43,009 bases of DNA, from positions 1-43,009 of the forward strand of contig NZ_BAYD01000025.1 of the NCBI RefSeq assembly GCF_000685075.1, given 5' to 3'. Position 1 is the first letter of the stretch, and the number at the start of each line of letters is the position of its first letter. Under the pieces are notes generated by a model. The model was not told the DNA's origin, searched no databases, and was given only the letters and a program-made list of their open reading frames with translations. The DNA comes from Paraburkholderia oxyphila NBRC 105797 (lineage in GTDB: Bacteria > Pseudomonadota > Gammaproteobacteria > Burkholderiales > Burkholderiaceae). Below, one piece after another: positions 7,755-16,420 of this stretch. The translations under genes were made by a program, and so were the position numbers.

Positions 7755-8654
7755 ATGGAATTGCGCCAGCTACGCTATTTCCTCGCTGTCGCCGAGCATC
7801 TGCACTTCAGCGAAGCCGCGCGCGTGCTCGGCATTGCACAGCCGCCGCTGAGCCAGCAGATCCAGAAGCTCGAAAAGGAGCTTGGCACGCGCCTGTTCAT
7901 GCGGCATTCGCGGCACGTCGAGTTGACCGAGGCCGGGCGGCTCTTTCGCGAGCGCGCGCGGCGCATCGTGGAAGACGCCGATCTCGCGCTGGCCGAGGCG
8001 CAGAACGCGGGACGCGGCGAGACGGGCCGGCTGATGCTGGGTTTCGCGGGCTCCACGGTGTTCCATCCGCTCGTGGCCACGCTGCTGCAGCGCTATCGCA
8101 GCGCGTATCCAGGCGTGGCGATCGGCTGCGAGGAAAGCAATAGCTCGGTGCTGCTCGAGCGCGTGAGCGAGGCGAAGGTGGACGCCGCCTTCGTGCGCCT
8201 GCCGCTCGACTGCCGGGGGCTCGCCACCGAGCCGCTCGTGGAGGAGGACGTGCTCGCGGTGCTGCCGCCGCGGCATCGTCTCGCGCGGCGGCGCAGCATC
8301 GATCTCGCCGATCTCGCAGGCGACCCGCTGATTCTCTTTCCGCGCCCGATCGGCCCCGATCTCTACGATTCGATCCTCAGCGCGTGCCGTGCCTCGGGCT
8401 TCAATCCGGTCATCAGCATGGAGTCGCCGCAAATCTCCTCGGCCGTCAACATGGCGGCGGCCGGCTTCGGCGTCACGCTCATTCCGTCTTCGATGCGGCA
8501 GATCCGGGCGCTCGGCGTCACTTATCACGCGCTCAAGGGCGGGTCGCTCCATACCACCATCGCACTCGTGCACCGGCCGGGCGAGCGCTCGCCGACGGTG
8601 CAGCATTTCGTGCGCATCCTGCGCGAGACGGCCCGGCACGCTTCGCGCGATTGA
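7755..8654 (+). CDS. LysR-family transcriptional regulator
   Basis: A 299-residue regulator from ATG 7755. Residues 1-60 are the winged helix-turn-helix (MELRQLRYFLAVAEHLHFSEAARVLGIAQPPLSQQIQKLE), a very typical LysR N-terminus of the BenM/CatM-like subgroup. Residues about 90-295 are the periplasmic-binding-protein-like effector domain (LMLGFAGSTVFHPLVATLL ... AAGFGVTLIPSSM). It should bind a small acid as co-inducer and activate transcription as a tetramer. The next gene, dld, is on the same strand 192 bp downstream and the gap contains a T-N11-A dyad of LysR type, so dld is the best candidate target. The upstream Met/Val candidates would add an unlikely tail; no clear ribosome site precedes 7755. 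Confidence 0.9.
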   Translation: MELRQLRYFLAVAEHLHFSEAARVLGIAQPPLSQQIQKLEKELGTRLFMRHSRHVELTEAGRLFRERARRIVEDADLALAEAQNAGRGETGRLMLGFAGSTVFHPLVATLLQRYRSAYPGVAIGCEESNSSVLLERVSEAKVDAAFVRLPLDCRGLATEPLVEEDVLAVLPPRHRLARRRSIDLADLAGDPLILFPRPIGPDLYDSILSACRASGFNPVISMESPQISSAVNMAAAGFGVTLIPSSMRQIRALGVTYHALKGGSLHTTIALVHRPGERSPTVQHFVRILRETARHASRD

Positions 8655-8702
8655 GTCCGGCGTCATGCGCGGGCGCTCGAATCCCGCTTGCGCGGCGAAT
8701 CT

Positions 8703-8717
8703 ATATGTTTTTCATAT
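8703..8717. promoter_or_regulatory. T-N11-A dyad, candidate LysR box upstream of dld
   Basis: ATATG (8703-8707) and its complement CATAT (8713-8717) flank TTTTT, giving the T-N11-A interrupted dyad known for LysR-family binding sites. It lies 130 bp before the dld start, between the LysR gene and dld. Confidence 0.5.
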
Positions 8718-8846
8718 CGATTGACCGCATCCGCGATATTGGACGTAATGGATCGCGCGGCCTATGCTCGGCTCCTTTGATTCGAAGGCAAGCGAACCGC
8801 CGCGTGAATGTGGCGTCCGCATGCCGGCCCAGCAGGAGTTGCCCGC

Positions 8847-10595
8847 ATGTCCGCCGTTTCCGATCGTTCTGACTCGCCGCGCGCGCAGCGTGGCGAGGGG
8901 CGAGCGCCGCTCGTCGACGCCTTGCAATCCATCGTCGGCCGCCGCCACGTGCTTACCGGCGACGAGGCAACGCTTCGATACCGCAAGGGCTTTCGCTTCG
9001 GCGAGGGCAAGGTGGCGGCGGTGGTGCGCCCCGGCTCGCTCGTCGAGCAATGGGCCGTGCTGCAAGCCTGCGTGAGCGCGAACGCCATCGTCATTTCACA
9101 GGCCTCCAACACGGGCTTGACGGGCGGCTCGACGCCCGATGGCGACGGCTACGACCGCCCAATCGTGATCGTGAGCATGGCGCGCATGCGCAAGGTCTAC
9201 GTGATCGACGGCGGCAAGCAGGTGGTCTGCCTGCCGGGCGCCACGCTCGATCAACTCGAGAAGGCGCTCAAGCCGTTCGGCCGCGAGCCGCATTCGGTGA
9301 TCGGTTCGTCGTGCCTCGGCGCATCGGTGGTCGGCGGCATCTGCAACAACTCGGGCGGCTCGCTCGTGCGGCGCGGGCCGGCCTACACGGAGATGAGTGT
9401 CTATGCACAGGTCGATGCGCAGGGTCAGCTCAGCCTCGTCAACCACCTCGGCATCCGCCTTGGCGAGACGCCCGGGCAGATCCTCGCGCGCCTCGATCGC
9501 GGCGAACTGCCCGAAGCGGACAGCCGCCACGACGCCGGCGCAGCCTCGGACCGGCACTACGCCGAGCACGTGCGCGACGTGGACGCGGCGACACCGGCGC
9601 GCTACAACGCCGATCCGCTGCGCCTCCACGAAGCCTCGGGATCGGCCGGCAAGGTGATGGTGTTCGCGGTGCGGCTCGACACGTTTCCTGTGGAGAAAGG
9701 CGCGAAGGTGTTCTACATCGGCACCAACGCGACCCCGGAGCTGACCGACGTGCGCCGCCATGTGCTCTCGGCACTGTCCAGCCTGCCGATTGCGGGCGAG
9801 TACATGCACCGGGACGCGTTCGATATCGCCGAGCGCTACGGCAAGGACGTGTTCCTCATGATCCAGTATCTGGGCACCGAGCGGCTGCCTGCCTTGTTCG
9901 CGCTGAAGAGCCGCTGCGATGCGTTTTTCGAGCGCTTCGGCTTCTTGCCCGCGCATCTCACCGACCGCGTGGCGCAGGCCGCGAGCCGGCTGTTTCCGAG
10001 CCATCTGCCCGCGCGCCTGAAGGACTATCGCAACCGCTACGAGCATCATCTGATGCTCAAGGTGTCGGCCGATACCGCCGATGAGACGCGCGCTTATCTG
10101 CAGCGCTACTTCGCGCAGGCGGGCGGCGACTTTTTCGAATGCACGGCCGAGGAAGGCGCCAAGGCCTTCCTGCACCGCTTCGCGGCGGCGGGGGCGGCCG
10201 TGCGCTATCGCGCGGTGCATGGCGACGAAGTGGAAGATATCGTCGCGCTCGACATCGCCTTGCGGCGCAACGACCGCGAGTGGTTCGAAAAGCTGCCCGA
10301 GGCCGTCGAGCGGCCCATTGCGGTCAAGCTCTATTACGGGCATTTCCTGTGCCACGTATTTCATCAGGACTACATCGTCCGCAAGGGCAACGATTGCCTC
10401 GAACTCGAGCACGCGATGTGGAAGCTGCTGGACGCGCGCGGCGCCGAGTATCCGGCCGAGCACAACGTCGGCCATCTCTACCCCGCGAAGCCCGCGCTCA
10501 AGGCGTTTTATGAAAGCCTCGATCCGTGCAACTGCTTCAATCCGGGTATCGGGCAGACCTCGAAGTTCGCGCATTACCGCGAGACCGCGCAATAG
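8847..10595 (+). CDS. dld: Quinone-dependent D-lactate dehydrogenase
   Basis: A 582-residue FAD flavoprotein, close in length to E. coli Dld (571). The start at ATG 8847 has AGGAG nine bases upstream. The PCMH-type FAD-binding domain includes ISQASNTGLTGGSTP (about residues 82-96), VIGSSCLGASVVGGICNNSGGSLVRRGPAYTE, and later YNADPLRLHEASGSAGKVMVFAVRLDTFP. The C-terminal membrane-binding/cap region has HVFHQDYIVRKGNDC and AEHNVGHLYPAK, and ends DPCNCFNPGIGQTSK, all characteristic of Dld. It oxidises D-lactate to pyruvate at the inner face of the cytoplasmic membrane and passes electrons to quinone. It is monocistronic, preceded by a LysR gene and candidate operator and followed by a strong hairpin. 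Confidence 0.95.
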   Translation: MSAVSDRSDSPRAQRGEGRAPLVDALQSIVGRRHVLTGDEATLRYRKGFRFGEGKVAAVVRPGSLVEQWAVLQACVSANAIVISQASNTGLTGGSTPDGDGYDRPIVIVSMARMRKVYVIDGGKQVVCLPGATLDQLEKALKPFGREPHSVIGSSCLGASVVGGICNNSGGSLVRRGPAYTEMSVYAQVDAQGQLSLVNHLGIRLGETPGQILARLDRGELPEADSRHDAGAASDRHYAEHVRDVDAATPARYNADPLRLHEASGSAGKVMVFAVRLDTFPVEKGAKVFYIGTNATPELTDVRRHVLSALSSLPIAGEYMHRDAFDIAERYGKDVFLMIQYLGTERLPALFALKSRCDAFFERFGFLPAHLTDRVAQAASRLFPSHLPARLKDYRNRYEHHLMLKVSADTADETRAYLQRYFAQAGGDFFECTAEEGAKAFLHRFAAAGAAVRYRAVHGDEVEDIVALDIALRRNDREWFEKLPEAVERPIAVKLYYGHFLCHVFHQDYIVRKGNDCLELEHAMWKLLDARGAEYPAEHNVGHLYPAKPALKAFYESLDPCNCFNPGIGQTSKFAHYRETAQ

Positions 10596-10603
10596 AAAAG
10601 AGA

Positions 10604-10627
10604 ACGGCGGCGCATGTGCGCCGCCGT
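10604..10627. terminator. Bidirectional hairpin between dld and the DUF4410 gene
   Basis: ACGGCGGCGCA (10604-10614) and TGCGCCGCCGT (10617-10627) form a perfect 11-bp inverted repeat between two convergent genes, preceded by AAAAGAGA on the plus strand. Its position and GC-rich stem support a shared terminator, although the T-tract is poor. Confidence 0.65.
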
Positions 10628-10662
10628 ACGGGTCTACAGATTGCCGCGTTGTCGGGCTGTGA

Positions 10663-11424
10663 TCAGCTGGCCTTGCTGACCGGCACCCAGCCGTATTGCG
10701 TGGCCGCTTGCGCAAGCTGCTTCGCGATCGAGGTGGCGAGCTTGCCGGCGTCGGCGGTGGTCGTGTCGCGCTTGGCCTCGGACACGCCGTGCAGCCCTGC
10801 GCCTGCCGCCGCCGACATGGCCACCTGGCCCGCCGCCGCGCCCACGCCCGCCGTTTCGGCCATGCCGGGCATATGGCCGCTGTCCGCCTTCGCCTCGAAG
10901 GTGACGAGCGATTGCGGCGCGCCGTTGGCCGGCAGGTACGACACGGCAATGGTCGCGCCCACTTCGCTCTTGCCCGCGCCTAGCCCGATCAGGACGCGGC
11001 GGCGACGGCTGCCAGCATCGACGGTATCGATGCGGCCTTCGACCACGATCGCGCTGCGTCCCGCCGGCACGGGGCCTTCCACGCGCAGGGCGGGCAGGCC
11101 CATCTTCTGCAATTGCGCGACGATGTTGTCGGCCAGCTTCTCGCGCGCCGCGAGCGCCATCTGTTGCTGCTGCTGCGCCGACGACTCGCCGCTCGCCATC
11201 ATCTTGAGCTTTTGCGCCATGCCGCTGTCGAGCTTCACGACATCGGGCGAGATCTCGAACGCGGACACGTAGATCACCTCGGCGCGCACTTGCGGCAGCG
11301 GGCCGGCTGCCTGCAGCGCATTCGCGGCCGAGGCGCAACCCGAAGCGAACAGCGAGCCTGCGAGCAGGGCTGCGCCGGCGAAACGACGGGTCTTGTTGAA
11401 GAGGGATTGGAGCATCGTGTTCAT
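10663..11424 (-). CDS. DUF4410 lipoprotein
   Basis: A 253-residue protein from ATG 11424 (MNTMLQSLFNKTRRF...). An N-terminal lipoprotein signal ends in a lipobox-like SLFASGC. The mature part reads EVIYVSAFEISPDVVKLDSG, then QQQQQMALAAREKLADNIVAQLQKMGLPA, then GPVPAGRSAIVVEGRIDTVDAGSRRRRVLIGLGAGKSEVG, which fits DUF4410, a group of envelope lipoproteins of unknown role. A glycine- and alanine-rich segment (VGAAAGQVAMSAAAGAG) precedes the C-terminal helix. A second Met at 11415 could also be the start; the frame upstream of 11424 looks non-coding. It is convergent with dld and separate from the kinase gene to its right. Confidence 0.75.
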   Translation of the reverse strand: MNTMLQSLFNKTRRFAGAALLAGSLFASGCASAANALQAAGPLPQVRAEVIYVSAFEISPDVVKLDSGMAQKLKMMASGESSAQQQQQMALAAREKLADNIVAQLQKMGLPALRVEGPVPAGRSAIVVEGRIDTVDAGSRRRRVLIGLGAGKSEVGATIAVSYLPANGAPQSLVTFEAKADSGHMPGMAETAGVGAAAGQVAMSAAAGAGLHGVSEAKRDTTTADAGKLATSIAKQLAQAATQYGWVPVSKAS

Positions 11425-11625
11425 CTCGGGTTGCCTGGGTGCTGGATCCGCTATTCGCCAGTTAATCAGGATGTCGAAATAATGGATCGGGTTCATGAGG
11501 GCCGGCGGGACGTCTTGCCTGCTCTTGTCTCGTGGCAGCGCGTGTCGCTCGGTACAGGCGCAAGTATGGGAGAAGGCGCGTGCTGACGCCACGCGCGAAT
11601 TATGTCGCTGTATGTCGCCCGCGCG

Positions 11626-12999
11626 TCACCCGTGCGCGGCGGGCTCCGGAAACGGGGCGCGTTCGAGTGGCAGCCTCACCACAGCTTCGAGCCCGCCGCC
11701 CGCGCGGTCGGCGAAGGTCAGCGAGCCGCCATGCAACCGCGCGATTCGTTCGACGATTGCAAGGCCCAGGCCGGTGCCGCCCGTGTGGCCGCGCGCGTTG
11801 GTCCCGCGGCTGAACGGCGATTTGAGCCGCTCCAGCTCTTCTGCGCGGATGCCGCTGCCGCGGTCGCAAATGGCCACGCAGGCGTGGCCGTCGGCCTGCC
11901 ACGTGCGCACGCAAAGGCCCGTGCGGCCATAAACGACGGCGTTCTGCATCAGGTTCATCAACAGGCGCATGACGGCCACGGGCCGGAACGCGAAATGGGG
12001 CAGATCGCCTTCTTCGAAGTCGAATTCGTGCCCGAGCCCCGCGAAGTCGGCCACGAGCTGCCCGACGAGCGCATTGAGGTCGCCCGGCTGCGGTGCTTCG
12101 CGCTCGCCGCTGCCCGCGTAGTCCATGAACTGCTGGAGGATCGTGTCGATGTGGTCGAGATAGCCCTCGGCCGAATCGACGAGCTTGTCGTTGGTGCCGC
12201 GCGGCAGCGCCATGGCGATGGCGAGGCGCAGCTTGGTGAGCGGCGTGCGGATGTCGTGCGAGACGCCGGCGAGCATCAGCGCGCGCGTCGCTTCCGCTTG
12301 CTGCAGCGCAGCGGTCATCTGGTTGAACGCCTGGCTGACCTGAGCGATCTCGGTCGGGCCGTCGGTGGGCAGGGGCGCGGGTGCATCGCCTGCGCTCACG
12401 CGGCGCGCCGCGTGAGCCAGATCGCCGAGCGGGCGGTTCAGATGGAGCTGGATCAGCCAGCCCGTGAACGCCGCCAGCAGCGCGAGGCCGATCGACAGCG
12501 CGATGGCCGTGGTGATGCCGCTCGCGCGTGCGTCGGCGGTCATCGGCAGGGCCACCCAGACGGGCTCGCCCGCCGCGTGCACGCGGATCCAGAGGCGCTC
12601 TTCGTCTGAGATTTCCCAGCGCACCGGCATGTCGCCGGGCAGATGGCGCCGGAGCGCCTCGATGAAGACGTCGCGCTGCCAGGTCTGGAAAACATGCAGC
12701 GGATTCACGCCGGGCAGGTCGACGCTCGCGTTGGGCGCCTCGCGGTGCGCATTCAGGCGCGCGGTGGCGGCGCGGCCTTCGGCCGGCGGCATCGAGGCGA
12801 GCGTGCCGTCGAGCATCTTGACGTAGTCGGCGAAGATGATCGAGGCGCGCTCGATATGCGGGCGCTGCACGAAATGCAGCAACGCCGCCAGCGAGCACAC
12901 CTGGGTGAGCGCGACGAGCGCCACCAGCAACGCGATATTGCGCGAGAGGAGCGAGCGCGGCAGCCAGCGCGAAAGCGTACGCATGAACGAGTGACGCAT
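11626..12999 (-). CDS. Sensor histidine kinase, EnvZ-like
   Basis: A 457-residue membrane kinase. TM1 is about residues 21-43 and TM2 about 160-183, with a periplasmic sensor of about 115 residues between. HAMP-like sequence follows (LNRPLGDLAHAARRVSAGD). The phosphoacceptor is H248 in GVSHDIRTPLTKLRLA. The ATPase domain has the N box around N353 (LMNLMQNAVVYG), the G1 box DRGSGI (379-384) and GGTGLGLAIV (407-416). The start ATG at 12999 overlaps the last base of the regulator's stop (TGATG), so the pair is translationally coupled. The organisation resembles OmpR-EnvZ, and a stimulus such as osmolarity or envelope stress is possible, but the signal cannot be read from sequence. Confidence 0.92.
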   Translation of the reverse strand: MRHSFMRTLSRWLPRSLLSRNIALLVALVALTQVCSLAALLHFVQRPHIERASIIFADYVKMLDGTLASMPPAEGRAATARLNAHREAPNASVDLPGVNPLHVFQTWQRDVFIEALRRHLPGDMPVRWEISDEERLWIRVHAAGEPVWVALPMTADARASGITTAIALSIGLALLAAFTGWLIQLHLNRPLGDLAHAARRVSAGDAPAPLPTDGPTEIAQVSQAFNQMTAALQQAEATRALMLAGVSHDIRTPLTKLRLAIAMALPRGTNDKLVDSAEGYLDHIDTILQQFMDYAGSGEREAPQPGDLNALVGQLVADFAGLGHEFDFEEGDLPHFAFRPVAVMRLLMNLMQNAVVYGRTGLCVRTWQADGHACVAICDRGSGIRAEELERLKSPFSRGTNARGHTGGTGLGLAIVERIARLHGGSLTFADRAGGGLEAVVRLPLERAPFPEPAAHG

Positions 13000-13712
13000 C
13001 AGGCGTCGACGCCGGCCACCAGCATGTAGCCGATGCCCCAGACGGTCTTGATGAAGCGCGGCTTGGCGGGATCTTCCTCGACGATCTGGCGCAGCCGCAG
13101 GATCTGCACGTCGACGCTGCGGTCGAGCGCGGCATGGTCGCGCCCGCGGGCGCGCGCGAGCAGGTTCTCGCGGCTCACGGCGCGGTTCGGTGAGGAGCCG
13201 AGCGCGTGCAACAGCAGCATTTGCGCCGAATGGATCTCGATGGGCACGCCGTCGCGCAGGAGCGTTTGCTGGCCGACGTCGAAGACGAAATCGCCGAAGC
13301 GCAGCCGCTGCGTCGTGACCGTGGGGTCGCCCGCGGCCATCTTCTGGCGGCGCAGCAGCGCCTTCACGCGCGCGACGAGCTCGTCGGGCAGGAAGGGCTT
13401 GGCGAGGTAGTCGTCGGCGCCGGTTTCGAGGCCGATCACCTTGTCGGCGGCATCGCCCTTGGCCGTGAGCATGAGGATCGGCAGCGTATGGCCTTCCGCG
13501 CGCAGCCGGCGGCATACGCTCAGGCCGTCTTCGGGCTCCATCATCAGATCGAGCACGAGCAGGTCGTAAGGCTCGCGTTGCAGCATGCGGTCGAGGCGCT
13601 TGCCGTCGGCGACGGCGCGCACTTCGAAGCCATGCCCGCTCAGGAAGCGCTGCAGCATGTGGCGCAGCTCGGCTTCGTCGTCGAGCACGATGATCCGGTT
13701 TGCCTGCTCCAT
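12999..13712 (-). CDS. OmpR-family response regulator
   Basis: A 237-residue DNA-binding regulator from ATG 13712. The receiver domain has the acidic pair D11-D12 (VLDDEAELR), phosphoacceptor D55 (LLVLDLMM) and K105 (DYLAKPFLP). The C-terminal winged helix includes NRAVSRENLLARARGRDHAALDRSVDVQI and KTVWGIGYML, the OmpR/PhoB type. It is the first gene of a two-gene operon with the kinase, sharing one base with it. The roughly 300-bp region upstream (13713-14011) holds its promoter and no gene that I can see; I recognise no clear operator there. Confidence 0.93.
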   Translation of the reverse strand: MEQANRIIVLDDEAELRHMLQRFLSGHGFEVRAVADGKRLDRMLQREPYDLLVLDLMMEPEDGLSVCRRLRAEGHTLPILMLTAKGDAADKVIGLETGADDYLAKPFLPDELVARVKALLRRQKMAAGDPTVTTQRLRFGDFVFDVGQQTLLRDGVPIEIHSAQMLLLHALGSSPNRAVSRENLLARARGRDHAALDRSVDVQILRLRQIVEEDPAKPRFIKTVWGIGYMLVAGVDA

Positions 13713-14011
13713 GGGCCGCCTCCGGCGTTGCGCTACGGGGTCGGGATGCGTCCGGCGCCATGCGGCGCCGTCATTCAGGCGCGCGACTCAGACGCATTGA
13801 TAAGGGGTGCTATCGGCTTGCGGCCGCTCCTTCGATATTAGATGAGATGAGCGAGCACGAACGTCGTGTCGCGCACGTTGCACGGGAACTCGCGACGCCG
13901 TGGGCGGGCAGTGCGCTCGTGGCCGTGGCGCCCGGATGTGCCGGTTGGGCGCTCGGGCCGCAGCGGGGCGGCCGGCGCGCGCCCGTGGAAACGGGCGCCG
14001 CGCGTTCGCGA

Positions 14012-15055
14012 TCAGGCCCAATGCGCGGGCACCCAGACACCGCCTGCCCAGTGGCCCGGCACCCAGATCGCGGCGCGCGGGGCGGGCGCGACGTAGACCG
14101 GACGCGGGGCGACATAGACAGCGTGCGGCAGCGGGCGGCCGACATACACGACGCGCGGCGCGGGCGGCGCGACGTACACGACCTTGGGCGCGGGCGGCGC
14201 GACATACACGACCTTCGGCGCGGGCGGTGCAACATAAACCGGCTTCGGCGGCGGGGGCGCGACGTAGACGGTCTTGGGCGCCTGGGCGACGACGACGGTG
14301 CTCGGCGCCGGCGGCGGGGCCACATAGACCGTGTTGGCCGGCGGCGGGGGCGGCGGCGTGACGACCACCGGCGCAGGCGCGACGGCCACCGTGGCGCCCA
14401 CGGCTACCGTGGTCCCGCCCTGGACCACCGTGGTCCCGCCCGTCGTGACCGTGCCGCCGTGGACGACGGTCGAGCCGCCCGACGTCGTCACCACGCCCGG
14501 TGCGACGCTTGTCGCGCTGCCCGAGTGCGTGACCGTGCCGCCTTCGCTGCCCGTGGCCGTGCCCGAGCGATAGCAGGTCGAGCCCGCGCAGCTGGTCGAG
14601 GCGTTGTGGCTCACGCTGTTGCCGTTCGCGGCGGTGACCGTGCCCGAAGACGAGTACTGGCCCGGCGCCGTGCGCGTCACGCTGCCCGAGGTCGATGCGC
14701 TGCGGCCGTCCTCGCCCGTCATGGTGCCGGTGTGCGAGCAGGTGCCCCCTGCGCAGCTCGTGTCGCCGGAATGCTGGACCGAACGCCCGTTCGGGCCGAC
14801 TGCCGTGCCGCTGTTCGAGAACTGTCCCGGCGCGGTGCGCGTGACGGTGCCCGTGTTGGTCGCGACGCCGCCCCATGGGCCGGCCACGCCGCCCGCGTGC
14901 GAGCAGCTGCCGCCGCCGCACGAGCCGTAGTGCGCGCCGTTGTACGTGCCGCGCGGCGTGTAGGCGGTGCCGTGGCCGGACCAGCCTGCGAAAGCCGGTG
15001 CGCTGGCGAGGGCGAGGAGGGCGGCGGCGAGGGCGGAGCGGGTGAGCGATTTCAT
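14012..15055 (-). CDS. Exported Val/Pro-rich repeat protein with WxxGHW-type C-terminus
   Basis: A 347-residue secreted protein from ATG 15055 (AAGGA upstream) with a clean signal peptide (MKSLTRSALAAALLALASAPAFAG). The first half has three short Cys pairs (SCGGGSC, SCAGGTC, SCAGST plus C), each within a roughly 45-residue Gly/Ser/Thr-rich unit that also repeats TRTAPGQ and SGT. A Thr/Val segment and a polyproline stretch follow, then about eight VYVAPP repeats. It ends with VWVPGHWAGGVWVPAHWA, a YXWXXGHW-type repeat seen in envelope proteins of Burkholderiales. Location is probably periplasmic or outer membrane; function unknown. An upstream Met at 15085 lacks a signal-peptide context. It is divergent from the sterol desaturase-family gene. 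Confidence 0.75.
   Translation of the reverse strand: MKSLTRSALAAALLALASAPAFAGWSGHGTAYTPRGTYNGAHYGSCGGGSCSHAGGVAGPWGGVATNTGTVTRTAPGQFSNSGTAVGPNGRSVQHSGDTSCAGGTCSHTGTMTGEDGRSASTSGSVTRTAPGQYSSSGTVTAANGNSVSHNASTSCAGSTCYRSGTATGSEGGTVTHSGSATSVAPGVVTTSGGSTVVHGGTVTTGGTTVVQGGTTVAVGATVAVAPAPVVVTPPPPPPANTVYVAPPPAPSTVVVAQAPKTVYVAPPPPKPVYVAPPAPKVVYVAPPAPKVVYVAPPAPRVVYVGRPLPHAVYVAPRPVYVAPAPRAAIWVPGHWAGGVWVPAHWA
14131..14280 (-). repeat. Five tandem 30-bp units encoding VYVAPP-type decapeptides
   Basis: Bases 14131-14280 divide exactly into five 30-bp blocks, each ending ggcg on the plus strand. Blocks at 14161-14190 and 14191-14220 differ at only two positions. Each encodes about ten residues of the form KVVYVAPPAP. 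Such a repeat can change in copy number by slippage without frameshift. Confidence 0.8.
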
Positions 15056-15321
15056 CGGGGATCCTTGCGTTTCGGTTCGGAGCACGCAGTCGGCGTGTCA
15101 GCGGAACGAACTATAGGGCGATCCCTTGTGCGAGTCTCGCGCAAAACCATGTCGCGGTATTTCACGCCGGGCGCACGACATGCGGCGACATACTTTGTCA
15201 GTGGTTCTGCGCGTCGCGCGTCACTACAGTGCGGTTCATCCGACGCGACGCCCGATCCAGCAGCGCACGACGCGTCCTTTTCAACACCGCGCCAGGCGCT
15301 TCTACTCGCACACTGTTCATC

Positions 15322-16230
15322 ATGCTATCGACAGGAAAACTCGCGTCTTATGTCACGCTCTTCATCGTTGCCGCCTCGCTGATCGAGGCGGCGGTGCTCT
15401 CGCTGCGCAAGCGCTGCGACGGCCAGGCGCCATTCAACTGGTCCGAGGTCTGGCTCTCGCTCGCCGATCTCGTCGGACGAAAACTGTTGGCGTTCCTGCC
15501 CATTTCACTCGCCACGCCGGTCTTCCACTTCGCCTGGGAGCATCGTCTCTTTACGCTCACGATCGATAACGTGCTGCTCGTGCTGCTCGTGTTCGTCGGC
15601 CAGGAATTCTGCTACTACTGCTATCACCGCGCCGCGCACCGCATGCGTTTTTTCTGGGCCTCGCACGCGGTGCATCATTCGCCCAACCAGCTCACGCTGT
15701 CTTCCGCGTATCGGCTCGGGTGGACCAGCAAGCTTGCCGGCCCGGTCTTCTTCTTCGCGCCGCTCGTCTGGCTCGGCGTACGCCCGGAAATCGCAGTGGC
15801 GATTCTCTCGTTCAACCTGCTCTATCAGTTCTGGCTGCACAACACCTGGATGCCCAAGCTCGGCTGGCTCGAATACGTGTTCAATACGCCTTCGGCGCAT
15901 CGCGTGCATCATGCGTCCAATGTCGATTACCTCGACGCGAACTATGGCGGCGTGCTGATCGTGTTCGACCGGCTGTTCGGCACCTACGTGGCAGAGCGCG
16001 CCGAGGAGCCGTGCCGCTACGGGCTCGTCACGCCGACGCGTTCGCGCAATCCGCTCGTCGTCGAGTTCGAGCACTGGGCGAGTCTCGCGCGTGACATCGT
16101 CGCCGCGCCCAATCTGTGGACCGCCGTGTGCCACGCGATCCTGCCTCCGGGCTGGCGCGCGGACGGCAAGGGCGAAACCACCGAGGAGCTGCGTCGGCGC
16201 AGTCTGGCAGCGGCGCGGACCGAGGCCTGA
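15322..16230 (+). CDS. Sterol desaturase / fatty acid hydroxylase-family membrane protein
   Basis: A 302-residue integral membrane di-iron enzyme from ATG 15322. The three histidine motifs are present and in order: HRAAH (HxxxH) after CYYCY, HAVHH (HxxHH) in FFWASHAVHHSPNQL, and HRVHH in SAHRVHHASNVDY, plus LHNTWMPKLG between. Hydrophobic segments at the N-terminus (YVTLFIVAASLIEAAVL) and around residues 60-110 and 160-200 give four to six helices. The family hydroxylates or desaturates lipids, sterols or carotenoids using O2 at the cytoplasmic membrane; the substrate is unknown. The neighbouring SDR gene downstream on the same strand (190-bp gap) could act on an alcohol product but that is only a possibility. 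No strong ribosome site was seen. Confidence 0.88.
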   Translation: MLSTGKLASYVTLFIVAASLIEAAVLSLRKRCDGQAPFNWSEVWLSLADLVGRKLLAFLPISLATPVFHFAWEHRLFTLTIDNVLLVLLVFVGQEFCYYCYHRAAHRMRFFWASHAVHHSPNQLTLSSAYRLGWTSKLAGPVFFFAPLVWLGVRPEIAVAILSFNLLYQFWLHNTWMPKLGWLEYVFNTPSAHRVHHASNVDYLDANYGGVLIVFDRLFGTYVAERAEEPCRYGLVTPTRSRNPLVVEFEHWASLARDIVAAPNLWTAVCHAILPPGWRADGKGETTEELRRRSLAAARTEA

Positions 16231-16420
16231 AATAGCGAGCCGTTGCGACACCAGGCGCCCGTGAGCACGGCTGTGCATCGATCATGCCGCGCAGGATGCG
16301 GCAGTTGATGGGATCGGCGCGCTCGGCTAACGTTGCGGCTCGCGGCGGCCACGAGCCGCCGCGGCGATTTTCAACCCATCGTTCGAAACCACCCGAACGA
16401 AAGACTGGCAGGCGCTCAAG

